Shown: positions 10,826-22,045 of the stretch, piece after piece
Numbering within the stretch: position 1 is the first letter of the stretch
How the letters are laid out: the number at the start of each line of letters is the position of its first letter
From: Mytilus trossulus
Taxonomy: Eukaryota > Mollusca > Bivalvia > Mytilida > Mytilidae
Length of the DNA stretch: 64,000 nucleotides
Assembly (NCBI RefSeq): GCF_036588685.1
Contig: NC_086374.1
Coordinates: 68,818,457 to 68,882,456 of the forward strand
Reading direction: 5' to 3'
Position numbers and translations under genes: made by a program
Notes under the pieces: model-generated
What the model saw: the letters and a program-made list of their open reading frames with translations, nothing else
Told to the model about the DNA's origin: nothing
Database searches by the model: none

Positions 10826-11200
10826 TTCATGATCATCAAGGAACTGCAGGAAACCATTCTAGACCTGAAATGCCTTAGCATGAAAAATAACTTGGTTTTC
10901 AACGGTCTAACTTGTCATCCATGTGAGGACTATGAGGCAAAGAGGAAATGTACACAGATTCGGCAGAAATGGAGCACACCCAATTGTTGTCAGATCAGTC
11001 TGAAGAAAATAATTGGAACATGTTCTAACCCGAGCATATCAACTTAAAAATAGTATCAACGAGCAATTCCCTCCAGAGATAGAAATAAGGCGTCGCAAAC
11101 TATTTCCCAATCTTTAAAAAATATAAAAGTTGAGACAAATAAGGCTTAGCGAGATTTGTTCGTGACAAATTAGCTAGATGTATAGATAATAGGAACGAAA
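10826..11200 (+). pseudogene. LINE (L1-type) ORF1 remnant
   Basis: Across shifted frames it reads DLKCLSMKNNLVFNGL, then FGRNGAHPIVVR, then SINEQFPPEIEIRRRKLFP, then a LVRDKL-like end. This order matches the RRM and C-terminal region of L1-type ORF1 proteins (Transposase_22-like). Frameshifts and stops separate the blocks, so it is a dead fragment. No adjoining endonuclease/RT is seen. Confidence 0.65.
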
Positions 11201-11430
11201 GATACCAAAGGGACAGTCATCTTGGATCGAGAAAAAAAGACAACGCCTGGCTAAAAATGAAAGAAGACAAACAGACAAACAATAGAATTCATGACACAAC
11301 ATAGAAAACTAAAGAATAATCAACACGAACCCAACTAAAACCTAGGGGTGATCTCAGGTGCTCCGAAAGGGTAAGCAGATCCTGCTCCACATGTTGCACC
11401 CGTCGTATTGCTTATGTTAAAACAAATCAG
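11185..11430 (+). mobile_element. Interspersed repeat family I, copy 1
   Basis: Blocks AACGAAAGATACCAAAGGGA, AACACGAACCCAACTAAAAC and GGTGCTCCGAAAGGGTAAGC recur at 44555-44810 and 40068-40172 (same strand) and at 20015-20265 (opposite strand). Non-coding. Confidence 0.75.
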
Positions 11431-11474
11431 GTTCAGGGAGGGTTGAGATTTCAAAAAAAAAAATGTCTAACCCC

Positions 11475-11735
11475 GCCGCATTTTTGCGCCTGTCCATTTT
11501 CATGAGCCTCTAGCCTTTGTTAATCTTGCATGAGTTTTAATGTTAGTTTCTTGTGTATATTTAGCAGTTTAGTATGACGTCCATTATCACTAAGCTAAAA
11601 ATACATTTTTGTTTTGGGGCCAGCTGAAGGAAGCTGAATTGAAGACTTCGGCTATTGTCTGCTCTTTGGTCGGTTGTTTTCTCTTTGACATATTCCCCAT
11701 TTCCATTCTTAATGTTATACATCAACGGTTAGTTG
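11475..11735 (-). mobile_element. Interspersed repeat family A, copy 3
   Basis: Contains GCGCCTGTCC, GAGCCTCTAGCCTTTGTTAA, TAGTATGACGTCCATTATCA and CATATTCCCCATTTCCATTC, in reverse orientation to copy 1. Confidence 0.8.
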
Positions 11736-11961
11736 TACAGCCCAAATCTTCGCTAGCCAAGGATTATAACCCACTCCCCTCCTATCCACTACTGTCTTAT
11801 CACAAATTGATACATTTTAAGATGGTTTAACAAATAATCAATATGAACCCGATGCAGGATTTTAAGCAAATAAGTCCTATTCGAAATTTTATTATGTCAT
11901 AGTGACATGGTCATCCCTACGAATATTGATTTCTTTGCCTGAAATGTCAAGATAATATAAT

Positions 11962-11967
11962 TTTATT
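11962..11967 (-). terminator. Candidate polyadenylation signal for FAXC-B
   Basis: AATAAA on the minus strand, ~235 bp downstream of the FAXC-B stop codon. Position-based guess only. Confidence 0.3.
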
Positions 11968-12199
11968 CATTTTTAGATAATAATGAAATAATTTTAAAAG
12001 GACGATTTTTTTTTCAATATCAAGGATTAGCTTTAATGTGCCTTTCCAACCTTTTTCTTTATGATATTAACCTAATCAATCCACTTCAGGTAACAACAAC
12101 AAGATCATAGTATTAAATATGAAAGCAAGAATGATGTACCCACGTTTTAACACAATGCAATACATGTATGTACAAATTAGCTCATGACAAAACCAATAA

Positions 12200-12303
12200 T
12201 CATTTCGTCGCCTCTTTTGTACCCCCATGCGTAATACATTCGTTCCAGTCAGGCCAGAACGTCTCCTTCATCCTTTCACAATAATCACATAAGTTTTTGT
12301 ACT
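12200..12303 (-). CDS. FAXC: FAXC-B exon 6 (terminal)
   Basis: 104 nt: YKNLCDYCERMKETFWPDW, then NECITHGGTKEATK and TGA at 12200-12202. Acceptor TTTTCAG. Confidence 0.9.
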
Positions 12304-15300
12304 CTGAAAATAAACAATAGGTTTCTAAATAATTTCATAAATATAAGAAGATGTGGTATGAGTGCCAATGAGACAACTCTCCATTCAAGTCACAATACAT
12401 AAAAGAAATTTAATCAAAAAGGTCTAAGTACGGTCTTCAACAAGGAGCCTTGATTCATACCGAGCAGCAAGCTATAAAAGGCCCCAAAATGACTAATGTA
12501 AAACAGGCTGTGTAAAACCATTTAAACAGAAAAGCAACGAGATCAAAATCTGTATGAAAAAAGAGTACGAACAACACTTATAAACCACATCAACAAACGA
12601 CAACTACTGAGCATCAAAAGTTTTCCTATGGTTATCAATGTACTTTATTGACATTATTTATATGTCGGCAATTGTATTTGTGTATTTGGGGGAACATGCA
12701 AATTTTGATAAAGAATAAGTAAACGGTTTTTCAATTTTTTCATATTGTTCATTTATATTAAAAAAGTGAAGAAGAAAAAAAATGGATTTTTTTCTGAATG
12801 AAAATTTTAGTTGGAAGCTTTTTGACAGTCATGGTAGTGTCGATATATTTACGACAGTATGCATAGTTAGATCCTAAATAGAGAATCAAAAGGGGTATAT
12901 GCTACAAAACTTTAAGGTATAATTACTAGGAAGTTTGAAATAAAGAAAAAGTCATCAATCATTCATGACATTATTTGCCAATCTCAAATACAGACAGAGT
13001 TATCGTCCTTTCCTCCTCAATTGAGGAGGAAAGGACTTTTACTCTGTCTGTATGGGAGATTGATTATTTGCTGTAATACGATACGTTATCCGAACGGACT
13101 AGAATCCATTTTAAAGTCATACTACTGAAATTTACAATCAACTGGGAGATCAAATATAAGAATAAAAGTATTCAAAAATTAAAGATGAAAAAACATACGT
13201 GCTGGTATGAATATGTCGTACATTCAAATAAAAATAAAAGTGTTTTAAGTGCATCAATAAAATCATATACTTTTTAGGTTTTATTGAATTGAAAATTTTC
13301 ATTCGGAAGTCGCACATACAAGAATTATCATGACATTTAGAAATATGATACATACTTTTGATTGTTGATTCTACTTGAGTTCCGAACGATTGCCAGTAAG
13401 CATTACTAATCAGACCAAATACACTACAGTCTGCTTGGCATGGCTTGTCTCCTAGGAGGAATTTTTTGTTACCTAAAACAGAAGTTCATGTAAATTTGAA
13501 ATAAAATTACAAGCTCCAATTTCTACATTACAATGTAATTTTAAAGGGTGAAGAAAGACACCAAGGGGAAATGCAAACTAATCAGTTAAAAATAATCTGA
13601 AAATATCATGGCAAACATACAAAGTACATATAAAAGTGACACTGTAAGAATACTGGATCTGATTTTGTAGTAGTCAGCATTGTGTATCAGTTTCAAAACA
13701 TTTTGTTGAGCCAACTTAAGTTTGAGGGGGAAAATGCAGCAATTTTTCCATTTGTGAAGGGGCAAAACTCTAGAATATCATAAAAATGAAAATAACACCT
13801 AAAAATGGTCCTGAATATAACAGCCAAATTCATTTACATTGTAAGATCAATTTTGTCTGAGGGAGCTGAAATCTAAGTTTCCTAATCACGTGAGCAATGC
13901 TATAAATAAATAACACTTTGAATAACACTTTACCTAAGAAATTAGATAAAGCCTTGAAATCAAGCTCCATAATATGGTACACCTCATTTGGAGTATGTCG
14001 TCCCATTCCATGGGCATACGCCATTTTCTTCATTTGTCGTCTGATAAAATAACCAGTTAATGTTGGAATTTTCATGACTTTACAAGATGTCCAGTCTTCA
14101 TCATATACCCATCTATCTAGTACGCATGCCCTGTAATGAATGTAAGAATGCATAGTCAAAAGACGGGTATTTTTATGCCGATCAATTCTAAAACCATTAC
14201 CAAAGAAGAAAAGACAAAAGGAAATTATCAAAGTAATTCATTATCAAGTAAATAATTAATATCTATAGAAAAAGTATTACTCAAACAACAGTATTTTGGA
14301 ACCTTTTAAAAAAAAAACATTAAATAATCAACAAAGGGATGATGGTGACTTTCATCATTTCCTGAGGTTCGACAGAGGGTTATCTAACAAACATCCAAAC
14401 ATACCATCCACACTCATCTGTGTCCACACTTGTTTTTTTATCTTACAAATATCTTATGAACTTTTTCGGGGACAAGGCGATTTCTCAAGTCATTGAGTAC
14501 AAAAATACTGGTCATTTTCTATTTTAAAAGTACTATGTTATTTTATTCTGACATACATTTTGTACATGTACGTATATATGTCACAAAACATATAATTTAT
14601 TATTGAATAATTGACATACCAGTATGTGTTTTCTTCTAACATTTTCTGAAAAGCTCTTGCTATACCCCTTTCCTTTGCTGGAAAGTCTTTATCCAGATCG
14701 ATTCCTAGTTTATTATTTAAATATTCTATACAAAATTCAGAATCTGCAATTTCCTCTCCATTGTATTCAATACATGGCCATTTTCCTTTTTTGCTGGGAG
14801 TGAAACCGTGTTCATTCTGAAACAAGCGACAGTATATATGAAATATAAAAAGATACTTTTACTTAAACAAAAAATACTCGCTCATGTATTCACTATAGAC
14901 ATATGATATATTAAAGTGAGTGTAGTATTAATTGTGTTGGTGTTTTTTCTCTCCGTGTAAATTGAGTTTGACTCAATAGCAAACGGTTAGTGCCTTGCGA
15001 CTGAGTCTACATAAGGCACTAATATACATAAATCAAGTGGTCAAGATGCCAATTTGCTTTTCAAATCTCGTCCAGTATCGTCAAAGAAAAAAATCAAACT
15101 TTACCAAACGGGATATTACTACTAGTATTCAAACGGTAAAGCTTTCGTGTAGTGTACCTATTAGCTCATGTATATTTTAATATGACCAGCTACCTATCAA
15201 AAAATGAATATGAAATACTGCGTTTCTGAATTTGACAATATCGTCAGATTTAAAGAAATATCACTTTTTCTTTGTTTGATTTTGTTCTAAAAATGTTAAT

Positions 15301-16819
15301 AAAAGAGAAGATTATTTTTGTTTACCATATGATATAGATCAAGTATGTGTTCCATATATTCCCCAGACTGATAAGTAAGACTCTCGATTAATAATTATAG
15401 ATTATCGTTGATCATCTCAACGAGATTGATTTTCTCGCTTGTGAAAGTGAATAAAGCAATCGAGTTGAGATGACCAATGATAATCTGTTTATCGCTATTT
15501 TACCTATGACGACGTTGTCAATTTCATGTCAATTTCGTTAGCAACGCCACGTGGCCTCCTTAGTTTCTAGCGATAATTTTTCCATCTCAAGCGAGGAGCA
15601 TGATATGAAAATTATCACAAAAAAAAGATCAAAAGAAAAATGCACAAAAGAGCGATAAACAGATTATCATTGGTCATCTCAACTCGATTGAATTTCTCGC
15701 TTTCGCCGTGACTGGCTGAAGCGAGAAAATCAATCTCGTTGAGATAACCAACGATAATCTATAACACATTTGTATCTTTAAAATAACAGATATACCTACT
15801 TTATATGGAATCTTTGCCATACGGAGGTAAGTTTCTACTTTAATAGCATATGGTGTCATACTTGGTGCATATGGACCTCGTTCAAACTGATGAAGTATAA
15901 CTGTATCTCGAGGATGATTCTTCCTAAAGTTGAAAAAAGAACAAATTGCGTACTATGTAGGAAGTTGAATCGGCTCTTCAACCGGCATGTATCAAGATTT
16001 GAAGCAGACTTAATTTTTTAACCATCTGTATCCCACATCTTCACATTTATTCATTCATAAACACTATACATCCCCATATGATTCCATATACTAAAAATAA
16101 TTCACAAGAAAAGCGTGGCATACCCCTCAAGTGATTTATCATATTATAGAAATCACCACGATAAAACCGTTTATTAATGTTTACGTTTTTTATTCTCTTT
16201 TCTGTTAATGAGATCAACTCCTCGTATGTATATATCATAATAAATGTGTTATTGTTAAAATTATACATTTATATATACATCTTGATGCCCTTGATGCTCA
16301 GACTGACAGTATATATATATATATATATATACGAGTCTAAATTGAAAACTACGTTCAAACCTATGACTGCGTTGGATAAAAACCGCAATTTTTATACGTG
16401 TGCATGTCAAACAAATTTCGTTGTAGAAGGGTCTAAAAACAGCACAAACAACATTTTCCAAAAGACCAAAAGAGTGAAAAAGTATATTTAAACAAAACGC
16501 ATTTGACTAACAGGTCGAACAACTGATGTTCTTTAACCCTGCTGACTGCCATTGGCGATTGCCAAATAAAATTGATCACAGGTTGTAACAAAATGGATCT
16601 TATTATAAATTTAATAATATATATATATACCATGTATAATGTACAAACACGATTACATTAAATGTAGTGCTGATGAAATAATCTAATGAATGTGACTTAC
16701 TTGGGAGCTTTGCCTCTTATTTTTTTCCATGCGACATAAAGCACAACAGACGAAATCAGTACCGTTCCACTTGCTTTTGCTAAAAATAATACTTCGTCGC
16801 TGTCCATCATTTTGTCCAT
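12200..16819 (-). CDS. FAXC: FAXC-B: failed axon connections homolog, complete six-exon gene
   Basis: Exons on the minus strand are 16701-16819, 15800-15923, 14620-14816, 13934-14130, 13356-13472 and 12200-12303. All have GT/AG borders and phases fit exactly, giving 858 nt or 285 residues plus TGA. Domain order: N-terminal hydrophobic anchor (residues ~18-32); GST-N/thioredoxin-like domain (PRDTVILHQFERGPYAPS ... GEEIADSEFCIEYLNNKLGI); GST-C-like helical domain (CVLDRWVYDEDW ... KKFLLGDKPCQADCSVFG); C-terminal NLCDYCERMKETFWPDWNEC, typical of FAXC. The family is metaxin/GST-like and membrane-anchored, linked to axon development in Drosophila; no enzymatic activity is claimed. It starts at ATG 16817-16819; alternative in-frame ATGs (MDKMMD) follow within five codons. 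Introns 5, 3 and 2 carry hairpins and MITEs. A paralog lies directly downstream. Confidence 0.92.
12344..12612 (+). mobile_element. Interspersed repeat family B, copy 1
   Basis: Blocks GAAGATGTGGTATGAGTGCC, AATGAGACAACTCTCCATTC, AAGTACGGTCTTCAACA, GCTATAAAAGGCCCCAAAAT and TGTAAAACCATTTAAACAG. The same blocks recur at least eight times in this window. Non-coding; lies in FAXC-B intron 5. Confidence 0.85.
12980..13061. repeat. Short palindrome (hairpin)
   Basis: Arms meet at 13020/13021 (CTCCTCAATTGAGGAG). The flanking ACAGACAGAG ... CTCTGTCTGT and outer AATCTC ... GAGATT also pair. Lies in FAXC-B intron 5. Confidence 0.85.
13356..13472 (-). CDS. FAXC: FAXC-B exon 5
   Basis: 117 nt: NKKFLLGDKPCQADCSVFG, then SNAYWQSFGTQVESTIK. 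The GD.P..AD pattern is characteristic of metaxin/FAXC GST-C domains. Confidence 0.9.
13934..14130 (-). CDS. FAXC: FAXC-B exon 4
   Basis: 197 nt. Completes Trp, then ACVLDRWVYDEDWTSCKVM and GYFIRRQMKKMAYAHGMGRH, ending SNFLG. Start of the GST-C-like domain. Confidence 0.92.
14620..14816 (-). CDS. FAXC: FAXC-B exon 3
   Basis: 197 nt: NEHGFTPSKKGKWPCIEYNG, then ADSEFCIEYL. Acceptor TTTCAG, donor GTATGT splitting the final Trp codon. Confidence 0.92.
15398..15763. mobile_element. Foldback MITE with compound arms in FAXC-B intron 2
   Basis: Outer arms TAGATTATCGTTGATCATCT and the complement of CAACGATAATCTATA; inner arms around AATCGAGTTGAGATGACCAA (15457-15495) and TTGGTCATCTCAACTCGATT (15652-15690). 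The GAGATTGATTTTCTCGCTT module occurs in all parts. It ends 37 bp from exon 2. No ORF. Confidence 0.85.
15800..15923 (-). CDS. FAXC: FAXC-B exon 2
   Basis: 124 nt; the acceptor follows AACTTTAG. Encodes NHPRDTVILHQFERGPYAPS and ends TYLRMAKIPYK at donor GTAGGT (phase 0). Confidence 0.9.
16309..16331. repeat. (TA)n microsatellite
   Basis: Uninterrupted TA dinucleotide run in FAXC-B intron 1. Confidence 0.9.
16701..16819 (-). CDS. FAXC: FAXC-B exon 1
   Basis: 39 codons plus 2 nt: MDKMMDSDEVLFLAKA, then hydrophobic GTVLISSVVLYVAW, then basic KKIRGK. Donor GTAAGTCA. Confidence 0.9.
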
Positions 16820-16900
16820 GTTTCTGTCTTACACTATTGATCATCAATTTGTGTACACAACTTTTGCACACAGTTGTAGTACGTAAAAGTGTGCATTTAA
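16820..16900 (-). promoter_or_regulatory. FAXC-B 5' flank conserved with FAXC-A
   Basis: The minus strand reads CTGTGTGCAAAAGTTGTGTA shortly before the ATG, matching the FAXC-A flank. Likely 5' UTR or proximal promoter. Confidence 0.5.
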
Positions 16901-17910
16901 ATGTATAGTTACCTTAACCTATTTTGTGTTTTTAGATGATAAATAATTCATATATTTCCGAAATTTGAACAGGTATCACATAAAATCGTACAGAAATTGG
17001 CGTTGCGTTCGAGTGGGTTTATACCGAAATAACAAGTCAGAGTTATTTCTCTTTCTTCTTACTTCAAACAAATAATGCAGTCGGTCAACATAACGGAGGG
17101 AAAACGGACAAACTAAATAATCCAGACAATAGATAGGCAAAATTTAATAACGTTAAGCACAAGTAAATTGATATTTGTCAACACTAGATTGTAAAGTGCA
17201 AGTTTTGTAGTCAAAATCATGGCTTCGATGGTTGATGGTTGATGGTGATGCTATTTTTTTCTTTCTTTCTCAAAACGCAATTCAATGCAGCTAGACTTGC
17301 TATTTATAGTTACATGTTCTGGAGTAGACATTATTCAGTAGTAAAACTTGTGTGTTGTTGCAGAACAATACAACATGTTGAATCTGTTTAAATACCGGTA
17401 TTTTAAATTTAATCTTTTAACAACAACAGCAACCCTTCGCCCTCAACCACAATTCTCTTTTTTATATATATTTTGAAAAACGTGTTGGAGTACGTAAAAG
17501 TGTGCATTTAAATGTATAGTTAACTTAACCTATTTGTGTTTTTAGATGATGAATAATTCATATATTTCCGACTTTAAATTTGAACAGGTATCACATTAAA
17601 TTGTACAATTGAAAAGTACAAGTTTTGTAGTCAAAATCATGGCTTCGATGGTTGATGGTTGATGGTGATGCTATTTTTCTTTCTTTCTCAAAACGCAATT
17701 CAATGCAGCTAGACTTGCCATCAATAGTTACATGTCTTATTCTGGAGTAGACATTATTCAGTAGTAAAACTTGTTTTTTTGTTTCAGAACAATACAACAT
17801 GTTGAATCTGTTTAAATACCGGTATTTTAAATGTATTCTTTTAACAACAACAGCAACCCTTCATCCTCAACCATAATTCTCTTTTTTATATATATTTTCA
17901 AAAATGTGTT
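16879..17910. repeat. Tandem duplication upstream of FAXC-B
   Basis: Unit 1 (16879-17487) and unit 2 (17490-17910) both begin GTACGTAAAAGTGTGCATTT. Both contain CATGGCTTCGATGGTTGATG, GAACAATACAACATGTTGAA and AATACCGGTATTTTAAAT. Unit 1 carries about 190 bp (roughly 16990-17190) that unit 2 lacks. Confidence 0.9.
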
Positions 17911-17937
17911 TATTCCCATATTGGCCTATAATAATTT

Positions 17938-18305
17938 ATTTAAAATTGAGAATGGAAATGGGGAAGGTGTCAAAGAGACAACAACCAGACCAAATAAAAA
18001 ACAACAGCAGAAGGTCACCAACAGGTCTTCAATGTAGCGAGAAATTCCCGCACCCGGAGGCGTCCTTCAGCTGGCCCTTAAACAAATATATACTAGTCCA
18101 GTGATAATGAACGCCATACTAATATATACAAATTATACACAAGAAACTAAAATTAAAATAATACAAGACTAACAAAGACCAGAGGCTCCTGACTTGGGAC
18201 AGGCGCAAAAATGAGGCGGGGTTAAACATGTTTGTGAGATCTCAACCCCCCCCCCCCCCCCCCCCCCTATACCTCTAACCAATGTAGAAAAGTAAATAGT
18301 ACCAA
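17938..18305 (+). mobile_element. Interspersed repeat family A, copy 4, with a 22-C tract
   Basis: GAGAATGGAAATGGGGAAGG, CCCGCACCCGGAGGCGTCCT and GGCTCCTGACTTGGGACAGG match copy 1. The short C run of copy 1 (CTCAACCCC) has expanded to 22 C at 18246-18267. Confidence 0.85.
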
Positions 18306-18588
18306 CTTCGTAATTGACCCTGCAATTAAGGTATCAATGTATACGGGTTGTAAGCCTCAGGAGGGACAAATATTTTTATTGACATCGAAGAGATAGCGGG
18401 AAATAGCTAATTTATTTGTTCTTATTGTGTGAAATCACAAATCTTAAAGTTTAAAAAATCTTGTAATTTTTTAATTTTTTTGAACTCTAAACTGTTTAAA
18501 CATGAATTTGATATGTTTCGTTAAAATAATAGGTAGCAAGATCCTTTCAGTTCATTTTGTTCGTTTTTGGTATAATTACATTTAAACG
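18306..18588. other. No recognisable feature
   Basis: AT-rich intergenic DNA. Confidence 0.5.
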
Positions 18589-18850
18589 TGTATGCCCCAT
18601 TTATAATGCCCCATTTATGGACATAATGTTTTCTGGTCCGTCCGTTCATTCGATCGTTCGTCTGTCTGTCAGGATAACTTTTTTTGGTCAAGGTATTTTT
18701 TTAAGAAGTTAAAGTCCAATCAATATGATATGCATAATCTTTCTAATTTCAATGCCACATTAGATTTGTTACCATAACTTTACGGTCCACTGAACATAGA
18801 AAATGATAGTGTTAGTGGGTCATCCATGTACTATGGACACATTCTACAAT
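18589..18850 (+). mobile_element. Interspersed repeat family E, copy 1
   Basis: TATGCCCCATTTAT, a (GTCC/GTTC)-rich stretch, GGTCCACTGAACATAGAAAA, TGATAGTGTTAGTGGGTCAT, ending GGACACATTCT. The same order is at 61311-61605, and inverted at 21800-22045. Confidence 0.8.
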
Positions 18851-20014
18851 TACGTTAACCCTTTCAGATATAATGCTTTCTCTTCTGGTTGTAGATATAA
18901 GTATCGCAAAAATAATTCATATTTCGGTCATCCATTTTAAAGTTTGGAATGATTGATTAATTGCATTCAGTTACAAATATTTTAAAGATTATGTATGGGA
19001 AATTAAATCAATGTTTTATGCAACAGTGATACATAGTTGTTAACGATTTCGTCCTGTGGTCTCTGTTGGATAGTTGTCTTATTGAACATCTAATGAAACA
19101 TCCTTTTCTGAATTGTTCTATCTTTGGACGGGACAAAATGGCATTGTTTTTCTTCTATTGATATAGTAATCGTGTTCTTTGGAATCCATTGGAATCAGTC
19201 CCATACCCCCCCCCCCCCCCCAAAAAAAAAATGCAAACCTTAATTACATTATAAACCTTTATTACCCCAGTGTAAAAAATATAATTTAAAGCGACCAAAC
19301 TACCTAAAACATTGTTATTCTAACAATTGAAAAGGGAAAAGTTTTTAAATAGTGCCTGTTTAAACACTTACATTTTTACACAGAACCATCCTGAATGAAA
19401 ACACAGTGTTCTTATTAAAAGAAATAACCGAGTTGACATACTCCATCGACACTATCTCAAAGCCAGTCAGAGAATAAACATTTGTGTTACACATCATTTG
19501 TTTATAAACACTTGATTTATTCGGTGTCAATGACTTTCCACAACTTCTCGAATTAGTTAAGAAAATCACAGTATTCACATTAAAAGATACAAACACTGAT
19601 CCAAAAAGATCACATAGTAAACAACCAGACCATCAAGAAAGAAATAATGATTTAGAAATCAACATAAAAAAATCTTCCACTAGGGTTAACAGAAACTGTA
19701 TCTAAAAATGAGAGTAGCAACTCTTTTAATACTGAGTAAAATGCCAAAAGCAATTTCAGAGGATAAATCTTACGAGAATATACCACAATTTCATATTAGT
19801 ATACTGTAATAATTAAAACTGATACATGTAGTTGTGTTGAGTCTTCTCATCCTACAGATGTGAGAGACCTTAGAACAAAAATGAAGCTACATGAAGGTAA
19901 AAATTATTCTTAAAAAAAAACCTGACTGAAATCAGAAAAAAAACCCAGAACAATTTCTTTCTACGGAACCAGTTTAATCATATCCATTCAGCATAGGCAT
20001 GGAGTGTTAGACAT
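18851..20014. other. Intergenic, no gene recognised
   Basis: Contains a 16-C tract followed by an A run at 19206-19230. No coding exon with plausible splice borders was recognised. Confidence 0.5.
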
Positions 20015-20265
20015 TTATAACATGAGCAACACAACGGGTGCTACATGTGGAACAGGATCTGGATCTGCCTACTCTTCCTGAAATCACCCGTAGTGTTTGA
20101 TGGTGTTCGTGTTGCTTAGTCTTTAGTTTTATGTGTTTTGACTTGTGTACTATTATTTGTCTCTTTCTTTTGTAGCCATGGCGTTGTCAGTTCAGTTTAT
20201 TTTCGATCTATGTGTTTAAATGTCCCTCTGGTATATTTTGCCCCTCTTTTAGAACACTACAGGAA
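20015..20265 (-). mobile_element. Interspersed repeat family I, copy 2
   Basis: Reverse orientation: ACAACGGGTGCTACATGTGG, GTGTTCGTGTTGCTTAGTCT, CCATGGCGTTGTCAGTTCAG, AAATGTCCCTCTGGTATATT. Confidence 0.75.
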
Positions 20266-20286
20266 TGAAATATAGTTAATAATATG

Positions 20287-20516
20287 TTCGTTGATGTGGT
20301 TTATAAGTGTTTCTCGTTTTATGTATATATATAATCCGTTGGTTTCCTGATGGCGTGGTTTTACACTGTCGTTTTGGGGGGCTTTTATAGATTGCTGTTT
20401 GGTGTGAGCCAAGGCTCCGTGTCGAAGGCCGTACTTTGACGTATAATGGTTTACGTTTTACTAATTGTGACTTTGATCGAGAGTTGTCTCATTGGTACTT
20501 ATACCACATCTTAATT
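20287..20516 (-). mobile_element. Interspersed repeat family B, copy 2
   Basis: ATGTGGTTTATAAGTGTTTC, CTCCGTGTCGAAGGCCGTAC, GAGAGTTGTCTCATTGG, ACCACATCTT. Forms an inverted pair with the copy at 20752. Confidence 0.8.
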
Positions 20517-20751
20517 GTATCTTTAAAACTTTTAAAGTTAAAATCATAAAAAGCACAATAAGTGCTTTAATTCGGAAAAGTTGAGAACAAAGTGTTAATT
20601 ATGGAATATATTTAAAGTATCTAAAAGACCGATTTGTTCTATTTTTTACAAACTGTATCGTGAATACAATGAACGGAGGAACAAACATATCGCCAATACA
20701 AAAACTATCTTTGGCAAGCCAATAGGAAAATTTCCGCGCACACAACTCATA

Positions 20752-20905
20752 GATATAGGAAGATGTGGTGTGAGTGCCAATGAGACAACTCTCCATCCAA
20801 ATAACAATTTAAAAATTAAACCATTATAGGTTAAAGTACGGCCTCAACACGTTTACTGAGACCTTACAAACGATAAAGGAATCCCAATAGTAAAACGGTT
20901 CTACA
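20752..20905 (+). mobile_element. Interspersed repeat family B, copy 3 (truncated)
   Basis: GGAAGATGTGGTGTGAGTGC, CAATGAGACAACTCTCCATC, AGGTTAAAGTACGGCC, then the match decays. Confidence 0.75.
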
Positions 20906-21150
20906 ATTGACTCATCCTCGTAGTTGAAGTTCTCAAACCTAGAACATTGTCCATTTATGCTTGGCACAAACAACGAAATGTATTTACATTTCCAAATAAT
21001 ATTTTAATGAAAAACGCAGAAAAATTCAAGTGAAATGACATACAGCGGTAGCAAAATTTATACACTTATATATAATACTCAGCTGGCTCCTAAATAAAAT
21101 AATAATACAATTGTATATACTCATAATACTGTGTGGTTTATCTTTATTAT

Positions 21151-21565
21151 CACTGGGGTAAAGCTGATGACCGTAACTGCATTCACGGTCATCCCAAGAT
21201 GTCGAACGAAAAATTAGGTCAGTTTTTGTATTGTCTGTTAAAGTGTTTCTATATCATTTTCTTTACAAATCATACATTGAAACGATGTAAATTTATAAAA
21301 GAATCATTTGGAAATCACTAATTACTTTCGAGAAATGTGCATGAAACGGGAAATTCGATTTGAAAAAATCGTTAAGATGACCGTAAATCATAATAAAAAT
21401 ATTTTCAAGATGACCGCAACATAAAACAAGGATGACCGTGATTGGTAAAAAGATGACCGTAATTTGTAAAGGATGACCGTAATTTGTAAAGACTGACTGT
21501 AATTTATGTAGGACGACCGTAACTTTTATAGGATGACCATCAATTCTAAGAAATATCCGTATTGT
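21151..21565 (+). repeat. Left terminal inverted repeat of the 4-kb element
   Basis: Pairs with 24795-25180. Motif copies GATGACCGTAA/T lie near 21167, 21375, 21410, 21432, 21452, 21472, 21512 and 21532. Confidence 0.85.
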
Positions 21566-21799
21566 ATTCAAAGCTTTTTTGTTGAGTTTGTCGATCTCAA
21601 TTGGGGCTCGGTTAGCGGATATAAATATGTTTCATAAATTTCTTTTTTTAAACTATGATATAATTGGCCGTATTTTGGATTTATGACACTGATAGTTAAT
21701 TTGCATATTTCTCGTAAACAATGAAATATTTATTGAAAACGACGCTAAAATTTTAACACAAATTGACAGCGATACGACGAAAATTTGAAGAAATATGAA

Positions 21800-22045
21800 T
21801 TTATCCCTAGTACACGGATTCCTCATCTAGACTATCATTTTCTATGTTTAGTGGACTGTGAAAATGGGATAAAACTGTAATTTGGCATTAGAATTAAAAA
21901 GATCATACCATAGGTAAATTGTGTACTAAGTTTCAATTTTATTTAACTCTAAGCTGTACAAACGGACAAACAAACAGACGAACGGACGAACGTACGCACA
22001 GACCAGAAAAACGTAATGCCAATAAATGGAGCATTACAAACATTA
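21800..22045 (-). mobile_element. Interspersed repeat family E, copy 2
   Basis: Reverse orientation: TAGTACACGGATTCCTCATC, TATCATTTTCTATGTTTAGT, GACGAACGGACGAACGTACG, TGGAGCATTAC. Confidence 0.75.

Noticed and set aside
13830..14231. Treating the whole 133-codon frame as one coding unit
   Set aside because: Only 13934-14130 is flanked by AG/GT borders with matching phase and family similarity; the rest is intron read-through.
16177..16491. 104-codon plus-strand frame
   Set aside because: It runs through a (TA)n microsatellite in a FAXC-B intron and has no domain.
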